Of a DNA stretch of 48,480 bases, positions 1-8,474 are shown piece after piece. Location of the stretch: NCBI GenBank assembly GCA_013822275.1, contig PNKC01000020.1, positions 1-48,480 of the forward strand, given 5' to 3'. The stretch's first letter is position 1; every line of letters starts with the position of its first letter. Under the pieces are notes generated by a model. That model saw only the letters and a list, made by a program, of their open reading frames with translations. It was not told where the DNA came from and did not search any database. This DNA is from Anaerolinea sp. GTDB taxonomy: Bacteria > Chloroflexota > Dehalococcoidia > Tepidiformales > Tepidiformaceae. The translations under genes were made by a program, and so were the position numbers.

Positions 1-165
1 GCGGTCGTCGAGCTCCTCGAATTCGCCGGCGACGAAGCCGGAGAACCCGTCAAGGTAGCCCACCATGCTGACGCCGCGGCCGCTGGCGGCGCGCACGGCG
101 GCGCGGATGGCGGCGTTCATGCCGGGGGCGTCGCCGCCGCTGGTGAGGATCCCAAGCCGTTTCAC
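1..165 (-). CDS. pfkA: 6-phosphofructokinase, N-terminal part (cut by window edge)
   Basis: The first 55 codons of a minus-strand gene that runs off the left edge. The product would phosphorylate fructose 6-phosphate in glycolysis. The translation starts VKRLGILTSGGDAPGMNAAI, which contains the family's nucleotide-binding loop (SGGDAPGMNAAIRA), followed by the typical continuation GYLDGFSGF. The GTG at 165-163 is chosen because it puts KRLGILTSGGD at the position normal for PfkA. The frame stays open further upstream, so a longer start cannot be excluded, and no clear Shine-Dalgarno sequence is seen. ATP- versus pyrophosphate-dependence cannot be decided from this fragment. The family assignment is confident. 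Confidence 0.9.
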   Translation of the reverse strand, partial: MKRLGILTSGGDAPGMNAAIRAAVRAASGRGVSMVGYLDGFSGFVAGEFEELDDR

Positions 166-281
166 ACGCTCAATGTGCGCAACAGCACGCGTATTGCGCA
201 ACTCGCGCGGCCAGGCGCCCCGGCCGTCCGGGGGCGGAGGCCGGCCGAAACCAGCCCCTTGCCGGGCGATCCCGCACTTCG

Positions 282-287
282 TAGCAT
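282..287 (+). promoter_or_regulatory. -10-like box TAGCAT before a leaderless start
   Basis: TAGCAT lies exactly six bases before GTG 294. No convincing -35 or ribosome binding site is seen. It matches the TANNNT pattern found before many other genes in this window, so transcription would begin at or next to the start codon. Confidence 0.45.
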
Positions 288-293
288 CGCTGG

Positions 294-1724
294 GTGGCGC
301 GGATGAGAGCGTGGTTGAGGACCGGCCGGGGGAAGACACTTTTCGCGGCGGCGCTGGTGATCACGCTCGCCGCGGCTTCGGTCGTGGCGGGGATCGCACT
401 CGGGCCGGATGACAGCCCGCCAGCGGCCGGGGGTGCCTCACCGGCGACAGCCGCCCCATCGCCTCCTTCCACCGCAACGGCGGTGCCAACAGCCACGGCC
501 ACGGCCACTCACTTCGGCCTCCTTGACGGCGTCGCAATGAGCGAGGCCGAGTGGGCGAAGCGTAAAGACCAGCTCCCCCTCGCCGTCATGTTCGACAACG
601 CCGCGCAGGCGTTTCCTCACGACGGGCTCCAGCGCGCGGACCTGATCTACGAAGCGTTCGTGGAGGGAGGCATCACCCGGCTGATGGCGGTTTATTGGCG
701 CCAGGACGCCGGCTTCCTGGCCCCGGTGCGCTCCGCCCGGACGCCCTTCGTCATCTGGGCGGACGAGCTGGATGCGCTTTACGCCCACGGCGGGAGCGCC
801 AGCACGCGCAACGAGGCGGATTCCGCGGGCCAGATCCTCGAATGGAAGATCAAGGACCTCGATGCCTTCGGGCCGATTGCCAGCCAGTACTACCGCGACC
901 CGGACCGGCGCGCCCCCCACGACCTTGCCACCAGCACCGAGATGTTGCGGGCTGGCGCGGCGACGCTCGGGTTCGCCGGGCCGGCGAAAGTGGAGCCGTG
1001 GCTGTTCCGGGATGCAACTGCCCCGGCGCCCGCCGGTGAACCCGCGAAAGGGATCGAGATCGACTTCGGCGGGACGCAGCGGGCGCAATGGCAAACCGTC
1101 CAGTACCGCTGGGACGAGGCGGGGCAGAGCTACGGCCGGTTCCAGTACAGCGGCCCGCATGTGGACGCCCGCACGAAGGAACAACTCACCTTCACAACGG
1201 TCATCGCGATGCGGGCGCTTTACCAGGTGGTGGACGGCGCGGGCCACGTGATCTTTGACCAGTTGGGCACGGGTCCCGCCACCGTCTTCACCGATGGCAA
1301 GGCGATTCAGGCCACGTGGAAGAAGCCGGAGAGGAAGGCGAGGACGCGGTTCTACGACGCTTCCGGGGCCGAAATCCGCTTCGCGCGCGGCCCGATCTTT
1401 GTGGAAGTGCTTGGGGCTGCGAGTGCGCTGACCGTGAAAGCGGAGGCCTCCGAACTGCCCGCCCTGCCCGACTACGTGCCGCCGCCGCCACCACCGCCAG
1501 AGCCCGAGGAAACGCCCACGCCGGCGCCGCCGGCCTCATCGCCCACGGCGCGTCCGGCCGCCACACCCACGGCGGGGGCGTCGGCGACCCAAGCGCCCGG
1601 CGCCTCGGTGACCCCATCGCCTGGCGTCACGCCGTCCGCCTCCCCAACCGCCGCCACGCAAGCGCCGGGCGCGTCACCCTCCAGACCGGCGTCGCCCACC
1701 GCCTCCGCGACAACTACTCCATAA
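294..1724 (+). CDS. DUF3048 (YerB-like) domain protein with N-terminal membrane anchor and Pro/Thr/Ala-rich tail
   Basis: A 476-residue exported or anchored protein of unknown biochemical role. Residues about 14-36 form one hydrophobic segment with basic residues before it and no clear lipobox, so I read it as a signal anchor. A Pro/Thr/Ala linker (about 40-75) leads to a DUF3048-type region with the typical run AVMFDNAAQAFPHDGL, then RADLIYEAFVEGGITRLMAV and PVRSARTPFV. The second half ends in a low-complexity tail (about 393-476) rich in Pro, Thr, Ala and Ser, likely surface-exposed. GTG 294 is preferred because a TAGCAT box (282-287) lies six bases upstream, as for other leaderless starts here; ATG 303 is the alternative. 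Family call good, function unknown. Confidence 0.82.
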   Translation: MARMRAWLRTGRGKTLFAAALVITLAAASVVAGIALGPDDSPPAAGGASPATAAPSPPSTATAVPTATATATHFGLLDGVAMSEAEWAKRKDQLPLAVMFDNAAQAFPHDGLQRADLIYEAFVEGGITRLMAVYWRQDAGFLAPVRSARTPFVIWADELDALYAHGGSASTRNEADSAGQILEWKIKDLDAFGPIASQYYRDPDRRAPHDLATSTEMLRAGAATLGFAGPAKVEPWLFRDATAPAPAGEPAKGIEIDFGGTQRAQWQTVQYRWDEAGQSYGRFQYSGPHVDARTKEQLTFTTVIAMRALYQVVDGAGHVIFDQLGTGPATVFTDGKAIQATWKKPERKARTRFYDASGAEIRFARGPIFVEVLGAASALTVKAEASELPALPDYVPPPPPPPEPEETPTPAPPASSPTARPAATPTAGASATQAPGASVTPSPGVTPSASPTAATQAPGASPSRPASPTASATTTP

Positions 1725-1746
1725 CAAACACACGACCATCTTCAAT

Positions 1747-1802
<56 letters not shown>

Positions 1803-1805
1803 CGC

Positions 1806-2321
1806 TCAGTGCGGATGGTGACCGTTGGTCTTCACACAGACGTGGCCCTCGGGGTCCATGGGGCCCGTGCAGAGGGGGCAGGGGGGCCGCCCGGCTGCGA
1901 CGACTGCCGAGATCTGGCCGCGCAGTTCGTAGCCCCGGCGGTAATCGAACTCCATCATGACGGTGGCGGCGTCATGGGCGTCCGGGTCCTGCGAATCCCC
2001 TGCAATGAGGACGATGCACCGTTTTTCCCGGTTGAGGCCCATGGAAAGCTGGGCCAGCCGCATCTCCACGAACGCGTCCAGGGGAAGGACCGCCTCCGGC
2101 TCGCGGTCGTCCAGGGGGAGCCGCTGATAGTTGTAGCCTTCGCCCTTGAGGACCGTTTCGATGGCCTCCCCAAGCGCGATCAGCTGTTCCTTCTCAAGCC
2201 AGAGGACCGCCGATTCCGAGCGGTCGTTCATCGCCCGCAGGCGGAAGCGGCGCTGGCCGGGCTGGCCAAGCGCCTCCGCGGAGATGTGCACAAGTGGTCC
2301 CAGGTCGCGCTCCTCTGCCAT
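1806..2321 (-). CDS. DUF3090 family protein with C-terminal zinc-ribbon-like motif
   Basis: A 171-residue cytoplasmic protein of unknown function. It matches my memory of the DUF3090 family, best known from Actinobacteria and Chloroflexota. The N-terminus (LVHISAEALGQPGQRRFRL) and the C-terminal cysteine motif CPLCTGPMDPEGHVC followed by KTNGHHPH are characteristic; CxxC plus a third Cys and His residues suggest metal binding. ATG 2321 is preceded by TACGAT six bases upstream (2333-2328) and by no clear Shine-Dalgarno sequence, so the mRNA is probably leaderless. Convergent with the DUF3048 gene across the heptamer repeat, and divergent from the WYL regulator. Confidence 0.8.
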   Translation of the reverse strand: MAEERDLGPLVHISAEALGQPGQRRFRLRAMNDRSESAVLWLEKEQLIALGEAIETVLKGEGYNYQRLPLDDREPEAVLPLDAFVEMRLAQLSMGLNREKRCIVLIAGDSQDPDAHDAATVMMEFDYRRGYELRGQISAVVAAGRPPCPLCTGPMDPEGHVCVKTNGHHPH

Positions 2322-2327
2322 GGGCCA

Positions 2328-2333
2328 ATCGTA
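2328..2333 (-). promoter_or_regulatory. -10-like box TACGAT before the DUF3090 gene
   Basis: Read on the minus strand, TACGAT ends six bases before ATG 2321. No -35 element is obvious. Same spacing class as the other leaderless starts in the window. Confidence 0.5.
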
Positions 2334-2499
2334 CGCAACTCCTCCCTTCCCGTCGTTGCGCGAAGGGTAGCCGGGAGCGCGGAATCTTAACGCTTTATGG
2401 CAATTCGCGACAAAACTTGGCGCGTTCCCGGCCTAGCGTGTGCGCCCGAGGTGGCGTACGGAACGCCGCCAATCCAGCGGGCGCCGAAGGCCATACACC

Positions 2500-3465
2500 A
2501 TGACCGAGCAGACCAAAAAGTCGACCAGGCTCAGCCGCATCCACACCCTGCTCATGCAGCGCGGCAGCCTCACCGTCCGGGAACTGGCAAACGACCTGGA
2601 ACGCAGCCCGCGCACCATCCAGCGAGACATGCTGGACCTGGAATCGGAGCTTGGCGTGCCGCTGATCTACGAAGGCCGCCGCTGGAGCATCATGCCGGGG
2701 AGTTCCCACCCCATGAGCCCCGTCCGCCTGACACTCCATGAATCGCGCGCCATCTATTTCGCCCTGCGCGTGTTCTCACGGACCGTGAATGAGTGTGAGC
2801 CGGACACGATCCAGGCGCTCCAGAAGCTTGCCGACACGCTCCCCCCGCGCCTCTGCATGCAAATCAAGCGGACGGTGGGCGAGCTTCGCGGGCGCCCCGA
2901 AAGTGGCCGCCGCTCGGACGTCCTGCGCGCCATAACGGAGGCCTGGGTGCGCGGCCAGACGGTCGCAATGATCCACCGCTCTCTCAGCCCTGCGCGCCCG
3001 CGGACACTCACCTTCGACCCTTACCTGCTGGAGGCCACCCAGTCCGGGACGTATGTCATCGGGTTCAGTCACGAGCACGGCGAGGTCCGGGTCTTCAAGT
3101 TGGACCGGGTCGAGGCGGTGGAACCGGCGGGCACGACCTTCGATTGCCCGGATGTGTCCGATATCGCCGATCGCCTCTCCCAGAGCTGGGGCGGGGCCGT
3201 CTTCGGGAACGATGAGCAGCATGCGGTCTGCGTGGAGTTCACGGCGGCGGCGGCGCCGCGCATCCGCGAGAGCTACTGGCACCCAAGCCAGCAGTTGGAA
3301 GAGGTCGCAGGCGGCGGAGTCCGCCTGAAGGTCCTTCTGCCGAGCTTGCTCGAGTTCACGCCGTGGGTGCGCAGTTGGGGCCCAGAGGCGCGCGTCATCG
3401 AACCGCCCGCGCTCCGCGACGAGGTTGCTGCTTCGCTCCGGGCGGCCGCGGAGCGCTACGCATAG
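2500..3465 (+). CDS. WYL-domain transcriptional regulator (DeoR-like N-terminal HTH)
   Basis: A 321-residue predicted DNA-binding regulator. The N-terminus carries a winged helix-turn-helix (about residues 8-65): RIHTLLMQRGSLTVRELAND and SPRTIQRDMLDLE. The C-terminal half (about 140-320) looks like a WYL ligand-sensing domain followed by its C-terminal extension, as in PafC- and YafY-type regulators. ATG 2500 is chosen because CGAAGG (2485-2490) sits about nine bases upstream and the HTH begins directly after it; the open frame upstream gives a low-complexity basic stretch that looks artefactual. It precedes the two peptidase genes and could regulate them, but nothing in the sequence proves this. 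The ligand is unknown. Confidence 0.82.
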   Translation: MTEQTKKSTRLSRIHTLLMQRGSLTVRELANDLERSPRTIQRDMLDLESELGVPLIYEGRRWSIMPGSSHPMSPVRLTLHESRAIYFALRVFSRTVNECEPDTIQALQKLADTLPPRLCMQIKRTVGELRGRPESGRRSDVLRAITEAWVRGQTVAMIHRSLSPARPRTLTFDPYLLEATQSGTYVIGFSHEHGEVRVFKLDRVEAVEPAGTTFDCPDVSDIADRLSQSWGGAVFGNDEQHAVCVEFTAAAAPRIRESYWHPSQQLEEVAGGGVRLKVLLPSLLEFTPWVRSWGPEARVIEPPALRDEVAASLRAAAERYA

Positions 3466-3497
3466 CAGAGCCGTTACTGCCAAGGCGGTGCCTCCGC

Positions 3498-3503
3498 TAC
3501 ACT
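3498..3503 (+). promoter_or_regulatory. -10-like box TACACT before the Xaa-Pro aminopeptidase gene
   Basis: TACACT ends nine bases before ATG 3513, with no Shine-Dalgarno sequence between. Probable start of a leaderless or near-leaderless transcript covering both peptidase genes. Confidence 0.4.
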
Positions 3504-3512
3504 GCATAGCCT

Positions 3513-4892
3513 ATGTCGGCCAATCTGAACGCCCGCCGCAACGGCATCGCGCGCGCCTGGGACCTCCGCTCTGGCGCGGTCGTCGTGCCCGCCGGGGTGC
3601 ACGTCCCCGTCGCCGGGACGGACCAGTACCACGACTTCCACGCCCATCCCGAATTCACCTACCTGGCCGGTGTGCAGACACCGGGCGCGGTCCTCGCCTT
3701 TGACCCCGTCGACGGCTGGCTGGTCTTCGCCCCCGTCGCCAACCAGGAAGACCGCGTTTGGGTAGGTGATGGTGAGAGCCTGGATGCCATCGCCGGGCGC
3801 TCGGGCGCGCGCGTGGAGCCGCTGCAGCGGCTCGGCGGCTGGCTGGAGGCCCGCCGGAGCGAGCCGCTTGTTCTGCTCGGCAACCACGACCTTGTCGCCA
3901 ACCCCACCGCCTACGGGCTGCAGTCATGGGCCGCCCTGGAGCTGGATGTCGACGATCAGCGCTCGGTCCTGCTCAGTGAGCAGGTCGCGGACAAGCGGCG
4001 TGCCAAGGACCCGGCCGAGATCAGCCTCATGCGCTCCGCGGCGGGCGCCACCGCGCCGGGGCACCGGGCCGCCATACGCCTCGCCCGGCCGGGCATGACC
4101 GAACGGCAGCTCCAGATTGAGATCGAAGCGGAGTTCTTCCGCGCCGGCGCTGAGCGCACGGCCTACGGATCCATTGTCGGCAGCGGCCCGAACGGCGCCA
4201 TCCTCCACAGTTCCCCCGGCCAGCGGGTGTTCGCCGATGGCGACCTCATCCTCGTGGATGCCGGCGCCGAGTTCGGCGCCTACGCGAGCGATGTCACGCG
4301 TACCTTTCCGGTGGCGGCGCGCTTCAGCGGGATTCAACGTGACATCTACGAGATTGTGCTGGGCGTTCAAGAACGCGCCATCGCCTCGGTGAAGCCGGGC
4401 GTGGAGTACAAAGACCTGCACATGGCTGCAGCTCTCGGCATCGCCTCCGGGTTGCGCGACCTCGGAATCCTTCGCGGCGACCCGGGGGATCTGGTTGAAC
4501 GGGACGCCCACGCGCTCTTTTTCGTCCACGGCCTCGGCCACATGCTCGGGCTGGCGACTCACGACGCCGGCGGTTGTCTCGCCGGCCGCCAGCCGAGCGA
4601 CCGCTTCGGCCTGAAATGGTTGAGGGCGGACCTGCCCCTCGAACCGGACTATGTCGTGACAATCGAACCAGGCATCTACTTCATCGATGCGCTGCTTACC
4701 GACCCTGCCCGCCGGGACACGTTCAGGGACGCAGTGAACTGGGGCCTCGTGGACTCGCTCCGCGGGTTCGGCGGCATCCGCATCGAGGACGACGTCCTTG
4801 TGACGGAGGCTGGGGCCGATGTCCTGAGCGGCACGATCCCCAAATCAATCGATGAAATCGAAGCTATCCGCCGGGAGGCGCTTTCCACGTGA
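3513..4892 (+). CDS. pepP: Xaa-Pro aminopeptidase (M24B metallopeptidase)
   Basis: A 459-residue cytoplasmic peptidase that should remove an N-terminal residue preceding proline. Residues about 1-150 form the aminopeptidase-P N-terminal domain (PAGVHVPVAGTDQYHDFHAHPEF region); residues about 175-455 form the pita-bread M24 domain. The dinuclear metal ligands are visible: Asp249 and Asp260 in LVDAGAEFGAYASDVTRTF, His343 in VHGLGHMLG, Glu in VTIEPGIYF and Glu in GGIRIEDDVLV. Length is normal for the family. Its TGA overlaps the GTG of the next gene (GTGA), so the two are translationally coupled. The neighbour is also proline-specific, which supports a joint role in breakdown of proline-containing peptides. 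Confident family call. Confidence 0.92.
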   Translation: MSANLNARRNGIARAWDLRSGAVVVPAGVHVPVAGTDQYHDFHAHPEFTYLAGVQTPGAVLAFDPVDGWLVFAPVANQEDRVWVGDGESLDAIAGRSGARVEPLQRLGGWLEARRSEPLVLLGNHDLVANPTAYGLQSWAALELDVDDQRSVLLSEQVADKRRAKDPAEISLMRSAAGATAPGHRAAIRLARPGMTERQLQIEIEAEFFRAGAERTAYGSIVGSGPNGAILHSSPGQRVFADGDLILVDAGAEFGAYASDVTRTFPVAARFSGIQRDIYEIVLGVQERAIASVKPGVEYKDLHMAAALGIASGLRDLGILRGDPGDLVERDAHALFFVHGLGHMLGLATHDAGGCLAGRQPSDRFGLKWLRADLPLEPDYVVTIEPGIYFIDALLTDPARRDTFRDAVNWGLVDSLRGFGGIRIEDDVLVTEAGADVLSGTIPKSIDEIEAIRREALST

Positions 4893-7024
4893 CACGCCGC
4901 TTCGAAACGATCACGCTCGCCGACCTCGCCCGTTTCCCCCGGCCCGGCACCGTCATCCCGGGACGGATCGAGTTCACGCCCGATTCGAAGGCCGTAACCT
5001 ACCTCTTCAGCGAAGAGGGCTCGCTCGTCCGGAGCCTCTGGCGATACGACATCGCGACCGGCGAGCGGACGGTCCTAGCGGGTCCGCCACCGGCCTCCAC
5101 GAGCGAGGGCGAACTTTCACGCGAGGAAGAGCTGCGCCGGGAACGCGCCCGGCTGCGTGAGCTTGGCGTAACGGACTACCAGTGGGCGAAGGAAGCCGCG
5201 CAGCCGGCGCTGCTCGTGCCGGGAGGGGGACGGCTTTACGTCAGCGTTGGTGGCGCGCCGCTGCGCGAGCTGGAAGGCACCCAGGGAGCAATTGACCCGC
5301 GCCTGAGCGAGGACGGCAGGCTCCTCGCGTTCGTCCGCGATGGCGAACTCTTCGTGGTGCCGCTGTCCGGCGGCCAACCGCGACGGTTGACAGATGGCGC
5401 CGAAGAGGCCTTGACCCACGGCCTCGCGGAGTTCGTTGCGCAGGAAGAGTTGGATCGGGACCGGGGGTTCTGGTGGAGCCCGGACGCCACGCAGATCGCC
5501 TGCATCGAGGCCGATAGCCGCCACATCCCGCTCTACCCCATCGTCCACCAGGGCAAAGACGAGGTGGACATCGAGCACCACCGCTATCCCTTCGCCGGCG
5601 CCCCGAATGCCTATGTCCGCCTCGCGGTCGTGGACGTCCAGAGCGGCCTAACTACCTGGATGGACCTCGGGCCGGACCGCGACATCTACATCGCGCGGGT
5701 TGGCTGGCGGCCAGACGGCCTGCTCACAGCGCAATTGCTCTCTCGAGACCAGCGCACGCTCAGGCTTGTCTCGTTTGCCGTGGATGGCACCTCCGCGCTG
5801 CTCATCGAAGAGCGCGGCGACCCCTGGCTCAACCTTGCGGGAGACACGGACTTCTTGAAGGACGGCAGCATCGTCTGGACGAGTGAGCGCACCGGCTTTC
5901 GCCACATCTCCCTCCACGACCCCGCCGGGAAGCACCTCCGCACGCTGACTTCCGGCGACTGGGTCGTGACCTCCGTCGTGGACGTGGATGAGGCCATGCG
6001 CCACGTCTACTTCATCGCGACCACGGATGGCGTCCGCGAACGACACCTCTACCGCGTTTCCCTGGACGGGGGATCCGTGGAGCGGTTGACGCAGGAGCCG
6101 GGCTACCACGGCGTTGTGATCGCTCCCAACCACGGCAGCTTCGTCGACTCCTGGAGTTCGCTCGCGCACCCAACACGCGTGGTGTTGCGGTCTTTGGGCG
6201 GCGTCGCGCCGGCCTTGTTGTTCGCCAACGAAGGGAACTCGGCGGACGAACTCGGGCTGTCCACGCCAGAACTCATCGAACTCAAAGCGAATGACGGCAC
6301 CCTCCTGCAGGGGGCGGTCTACCGGCCCGGGCCGATCGAGCCCGGGCGAAAATACCCGGCCATCGTCTCGGTGTACGGCGGGCCCCACGTCCAGCGCATC
6401 GCGGACGAGTGGCCCCTGACGATGGACCTCCGCGCCCAGTACCTGGCCCAGGAAGGCTTCGTCGTGTTCAAGCTGGACAACCGCGGCGGCGCCAACCGGG
6501 GACTTTCGTTCGAAGCGGCCCTCGCCGACCGGGCGGGCACGGTCGAAGTCGAAGACCAGGTTGCCGGCGTGCGCTACCTCTCCAGCCTGGGATACGTGGA
6601 CGCGGACCGCATCGGCATCTACGGCTGGAGTTACGGCGGCTACATGACCTGCATGGCCATGATGCGCAACCCGGAGATCTTCAAGGTTGGCGTCGCCGGC
6701 GCCCCCGTCACCCACTGGGATGGCTACGACACGGCCTACACAGAGCGGTACATGGGCACGCCACAATCTAACCCCGAAGGCTACTTCGACAGCGCGGTCC
6801 TCTCCCACGTGGCGAAGCTGCAGGGAAGGCTCCTGCTGGTCCACGGCATGGTGGACGAGAACGTCCACTTCCGCCATACCGCGCGGCTGATCACGGCCTT
6901 AACGGAGGCCAACAAGGACTACGACCTCCTCATCTTCCCGGAGGAGCGCCACATGCCGCGCGACGCGAAGGGAATGGAATACCAGGAGCGCCGCGTAACC
7001 CAATACTTCAAGGATCACCTGTAG
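4889..7024 (+). CDS. S9 family serine peptidase, dipeptidyl peptidase IV-like
   Basis: A 711-residue prolyl-oligopeptidase-family enzyme expected to release Xaa-Pro dipeptides. The N-terminal two thirds (about 30-450) have the beta-propeller character of DPP-IV (short WSPDATQIACIEAD-type blades, and LAEFVAQEELDRDRGFWWSP containing the Glu-Glu pair that binds the peptide N-terminus). The C-terminal alpha/beta hydrolase domain holds nucleophile Ser581 in GWSYGGY, Asp656 in HGMVDENVHF and His688 in PEERHMPRD. No signal peptide is visible, so it is probably cytoplasmic. GTG 4889 overlaps the upstream stop codon by four bases. S9B rather than S9A/C is inferred from the EE motif. Confidence 0.9.
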   Translation: MTRRFETITLADLARFPRPGTVIPGRIEFTPDSKAVTYLFSEEGSLVRSLWRYDIATGERTVLAGPPPASTSEGELSREEELRRERARLRELGVTDYQWAKEAAQPALLVPGGGRLYVSVGGAPLRELEGTQGAIDPRLSEDGRLLAFVRDGELFVVPLSGGQPRRLTDGAEEALTHGLAEFVAQEELDRDRGFWWSPDATQIACIEADSRHIPLYPIVHQGKDEVDIEHHRYPFAGAPNAYVRLAVVDVQSGLTTWMDLGPDRDIYIARVGWRPDGLLTAQLLSRDQRTLRLVSFAVDGTSALLIEERGDPWLNLAGDTDFLKDGSIVWTSERTGFRHISLHDPAGKHLRTLTSGDWVVTSVVDVDEAMRHVYFIATTDGVRERHLYRVSLDGGSVERLTQEPGYHGVVIAPNHGSFVDSWSSLAHPTRVVLRSLGGVAPALLFANEGNSADELGLSTPELIELKANDGTLLQGAVYRPGPIEPGRKYPAIVSVYGGPHVQRIADEWPLTMDLRAQYLAQEGFVVFKLDNRGGANRGLSFEAALADRAGTVEVEDQVAGVRYLSSLGYVDADRIGIYGWSYGGYMTCMAMMRNPEIFKVGVAGAPVTHWDGYDTAYTERYMGTPQSNPEGYFDSAVLSHVAKLQGRLLLVHGMVDENVHFRHTARLITALTEANKDYDLLIFPEERHMPRDAKGMEYQERRVTQYFKDHL

Positions 7025-7104
7025 CGCCTCCGCGACCTCGCGATGGACGATTCTGGCCGCGCCACGCAGAATCCATTCGAACCACAGAAAAGGGGCCACA
7101 CCAG

Positions 7105-7941
7105 ATGGACTACGCTCACCCAGAACTGCTCGTCGAACCAGATTGGCTTGCGGGACACCTCGATGACCCCAACGTGCGGATCATCGATTGCGCCGTCCTC
7201 GAAGCTTACCGGCGGGCGCACATTGCCGGCGCCGTCCACCTCCCGGTCCACTACTACATCAAGGAAGACGACCCCGAGGGGAGCGACCACGGCGTGCTGG
7301 TGATGCCGCCGGCCCAGTTCGAAGCGCTCATGGGCAAGCTCGGCGTCGGGCCGGACACCCTGGTCGTCACGTATGACGACAACAACGCCATGGTTGCGTC
7401 GCGCCTCTGGTGGGTGCTCACCTACTACGGGCACACGAACGTGAAGGTGCTCAACGGCGGCTGGCACCGCTGGCTGACGGAAAACCGGCCGGTGACCTTC
7501 CACGCGACCCGCGCGAAGCCGGCGACGTTTTCCGCGACGCCGCACCCCGAGATGTATGCAACAGTCGACATGCTGAAAGAGAAGTACGCCGGCCCCACGG
7601 CCTGCCAGGTGTTGGATGCGCGCACGGATGCCGAGTGGGATGGCACCAATGACCGTGGCAACAAGCGTTCCGGGCACGTCCCGAACGCCCACCACCTGGA
7701 GTGGGTGCGCTTTGTTGCCCAGGATGACACCCGCAAGTTCCTGTCAGCGGATCAGCTCCAGGCCCTGCTCGATGAGGCTGGCATCGTCCGCGGCAGGCCG
7801 ACGATTACCTACTGCCAGGGTGGCATCCGGGCGGCTCACGCCGCGTTCGTGATGACCCTGCTCGGCTACGAAAACGTCCGCGTTTACGATGGCTCAATGC
7901 GCGAATGGGCGAACCGGGACGACACGCCGCTGGTGAAGTAG
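7105..7941 (+). CDS. Two-domain sulfurtransferase (rhodanese / mercaptopyruvate sulfurtransferase family)
   Basis: A 278-residue protein of two tandem rhodanese domains, about 10-130 and 150-275. It transfers a sulfane sulfur from thiosulfate or 3-mercaptopyruvate to an acceptor. The active Cys237 lies in the second domain, in TYCQGGIRAAHA; the loop CQGGIR differs from the usual CRxGxR/T, so the preferred donor is uncertain. The first domain keeps the fold (DCAVLEAYRRAHIAGAVHL) but has Asp-Asn where a catalytic loop would be (VTYDDNNAMVASRLWW), as is normal for the structural half. AAAAGGGG lies about nine bases before ATG 7105. It stands alone after the peptidase pair. Confidence 0.9.
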   Translation: MDYAHPELLVEPDWLAGHLDDPNVRIIDCAVLEAYRRAHIAGAVHLPVHYYIKEDDPEGSDHGVLVMPPAQFEALMGKLGVGPDTLVVTYDDNNAMVASRLWWVLTYYGHTNVKVLNGGWHRWLTENRPVTFHATRAKPATFSATPHPEMYATVDMLKEKYAGPTACQVLDARTDAEWDGTNDRGNKRSGHVPNAHHLEWVRFVAQDDTRKFLSADQLQALLDEAGIVRGRPTITYCQGGIRAAHAAFVMTLLGYENVRVYDGSMREWANRDDTPLVK

Positions 7942-8029
7942 CCCGGCAGCCCTGACGCGTGATTCCCTTTCGGCGGCTGGCCATGCGCTGTCCCTCCGAC
8001 CGGGTTCTCGCCAGTCTAAGGCCAAACGA

Positions 8030-8069
8030 AAACGCCCGGAACTTCCCTGACAGAAGAATCCAGGCGTTT
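8030..8069. terminator. Possible weak terminator or inverted repeat between convergent genes
   Basis: AAACGCC (8030-8036) and GGCGTTT (8063-8069) are perfect inverted copies separated by 26 bases, between the convergent sulfurtransferase and small zinc-protein genes. A second GC arm pair (CGCCCGGA near 8033, TCCGGGCG near 8087) could compete. There is no real T tract, so the terminator reading is tentative. Confidence 0.25.
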
Positions 8070-8095
8070 CGGAAAGGGGCGTGTCTCTCCGGGCG

Positions 8096-8284
8096 CTAAA
8101 CGGCGGGAGCGGCCGGTTCTCGCTCGGTGCGCTGCACTTTGAGCAAGGCTTCGATGGTAAAGCCAAGATCCGCGCGCTCACAGAGTGAGCTGCAGTAGGT
8201 CATCTTAAGGGTCGTGCTGGGAGACTTCCGCCAGTCGTAACGGAGGCCGCAACGAGCGCAGATCTTAATGTTGTTGAGGTTCAT
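8096..8284 (-). CDS. Small four-cysteine protein, paralogue 1 of 3 (unknown family)
   Basis: A 62-residue protein counted from ATG 8284. It contains CARCGLRYDWRKS, then TTLKMTYCSSLCE and ADLGFTIEALL. The spacing CxxC-x18-CxxxC suggests a single zinc-binding module. The two genes to its right encode clear paralogues. I do not recognise a named family and assign no function; the invariant YDWR, LKMTYC and LGFTIEALL blocks point to a conserved surface rather than only a metal site. The Shine-Dalgarno-like GGAGG (8328-8324) is placed for initiation at codon 8317-8315, which is ATC, not ATG; initiation there would add 11 residues. ATG 8284 has only a weak GGTCGGG directly before it. Confidence 0.72.
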   Translation of the reverse strand: MNLNNIKICARCGLRYDWRKSPSTTLKMTYCSSLCERADLGFTIEALLKVQRTEREPAAPAV

Positions 8285-8474
8285 CCCGACCGGGCCGGGA
8301 CCGAGGGGCGTTTCGATGTCGATCCTCCGATCACATCGCCTGCCTGCGGGGGAAGGCGATTGCGTCCTGCATAGAGAACGCACAACCAGCGTAGAAGGTT
8401 CCCAGCGATAGCGCGACCTGCCCGATCGTCCAGGGGCCGCGCGCGTTGCCCCATCCCTTACCCGCGGCGACAAG

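Noticed and set aside
5648-6877. Long open frame (409 codons) opposite the DPP-IV-like gene
   Set aside because: It mirrors the codon pattern of the well-supported peptidase on the other strand, has no recognisable domain and no ribosome binding site. Such antisense frames are expected in G+C-rich DNA.
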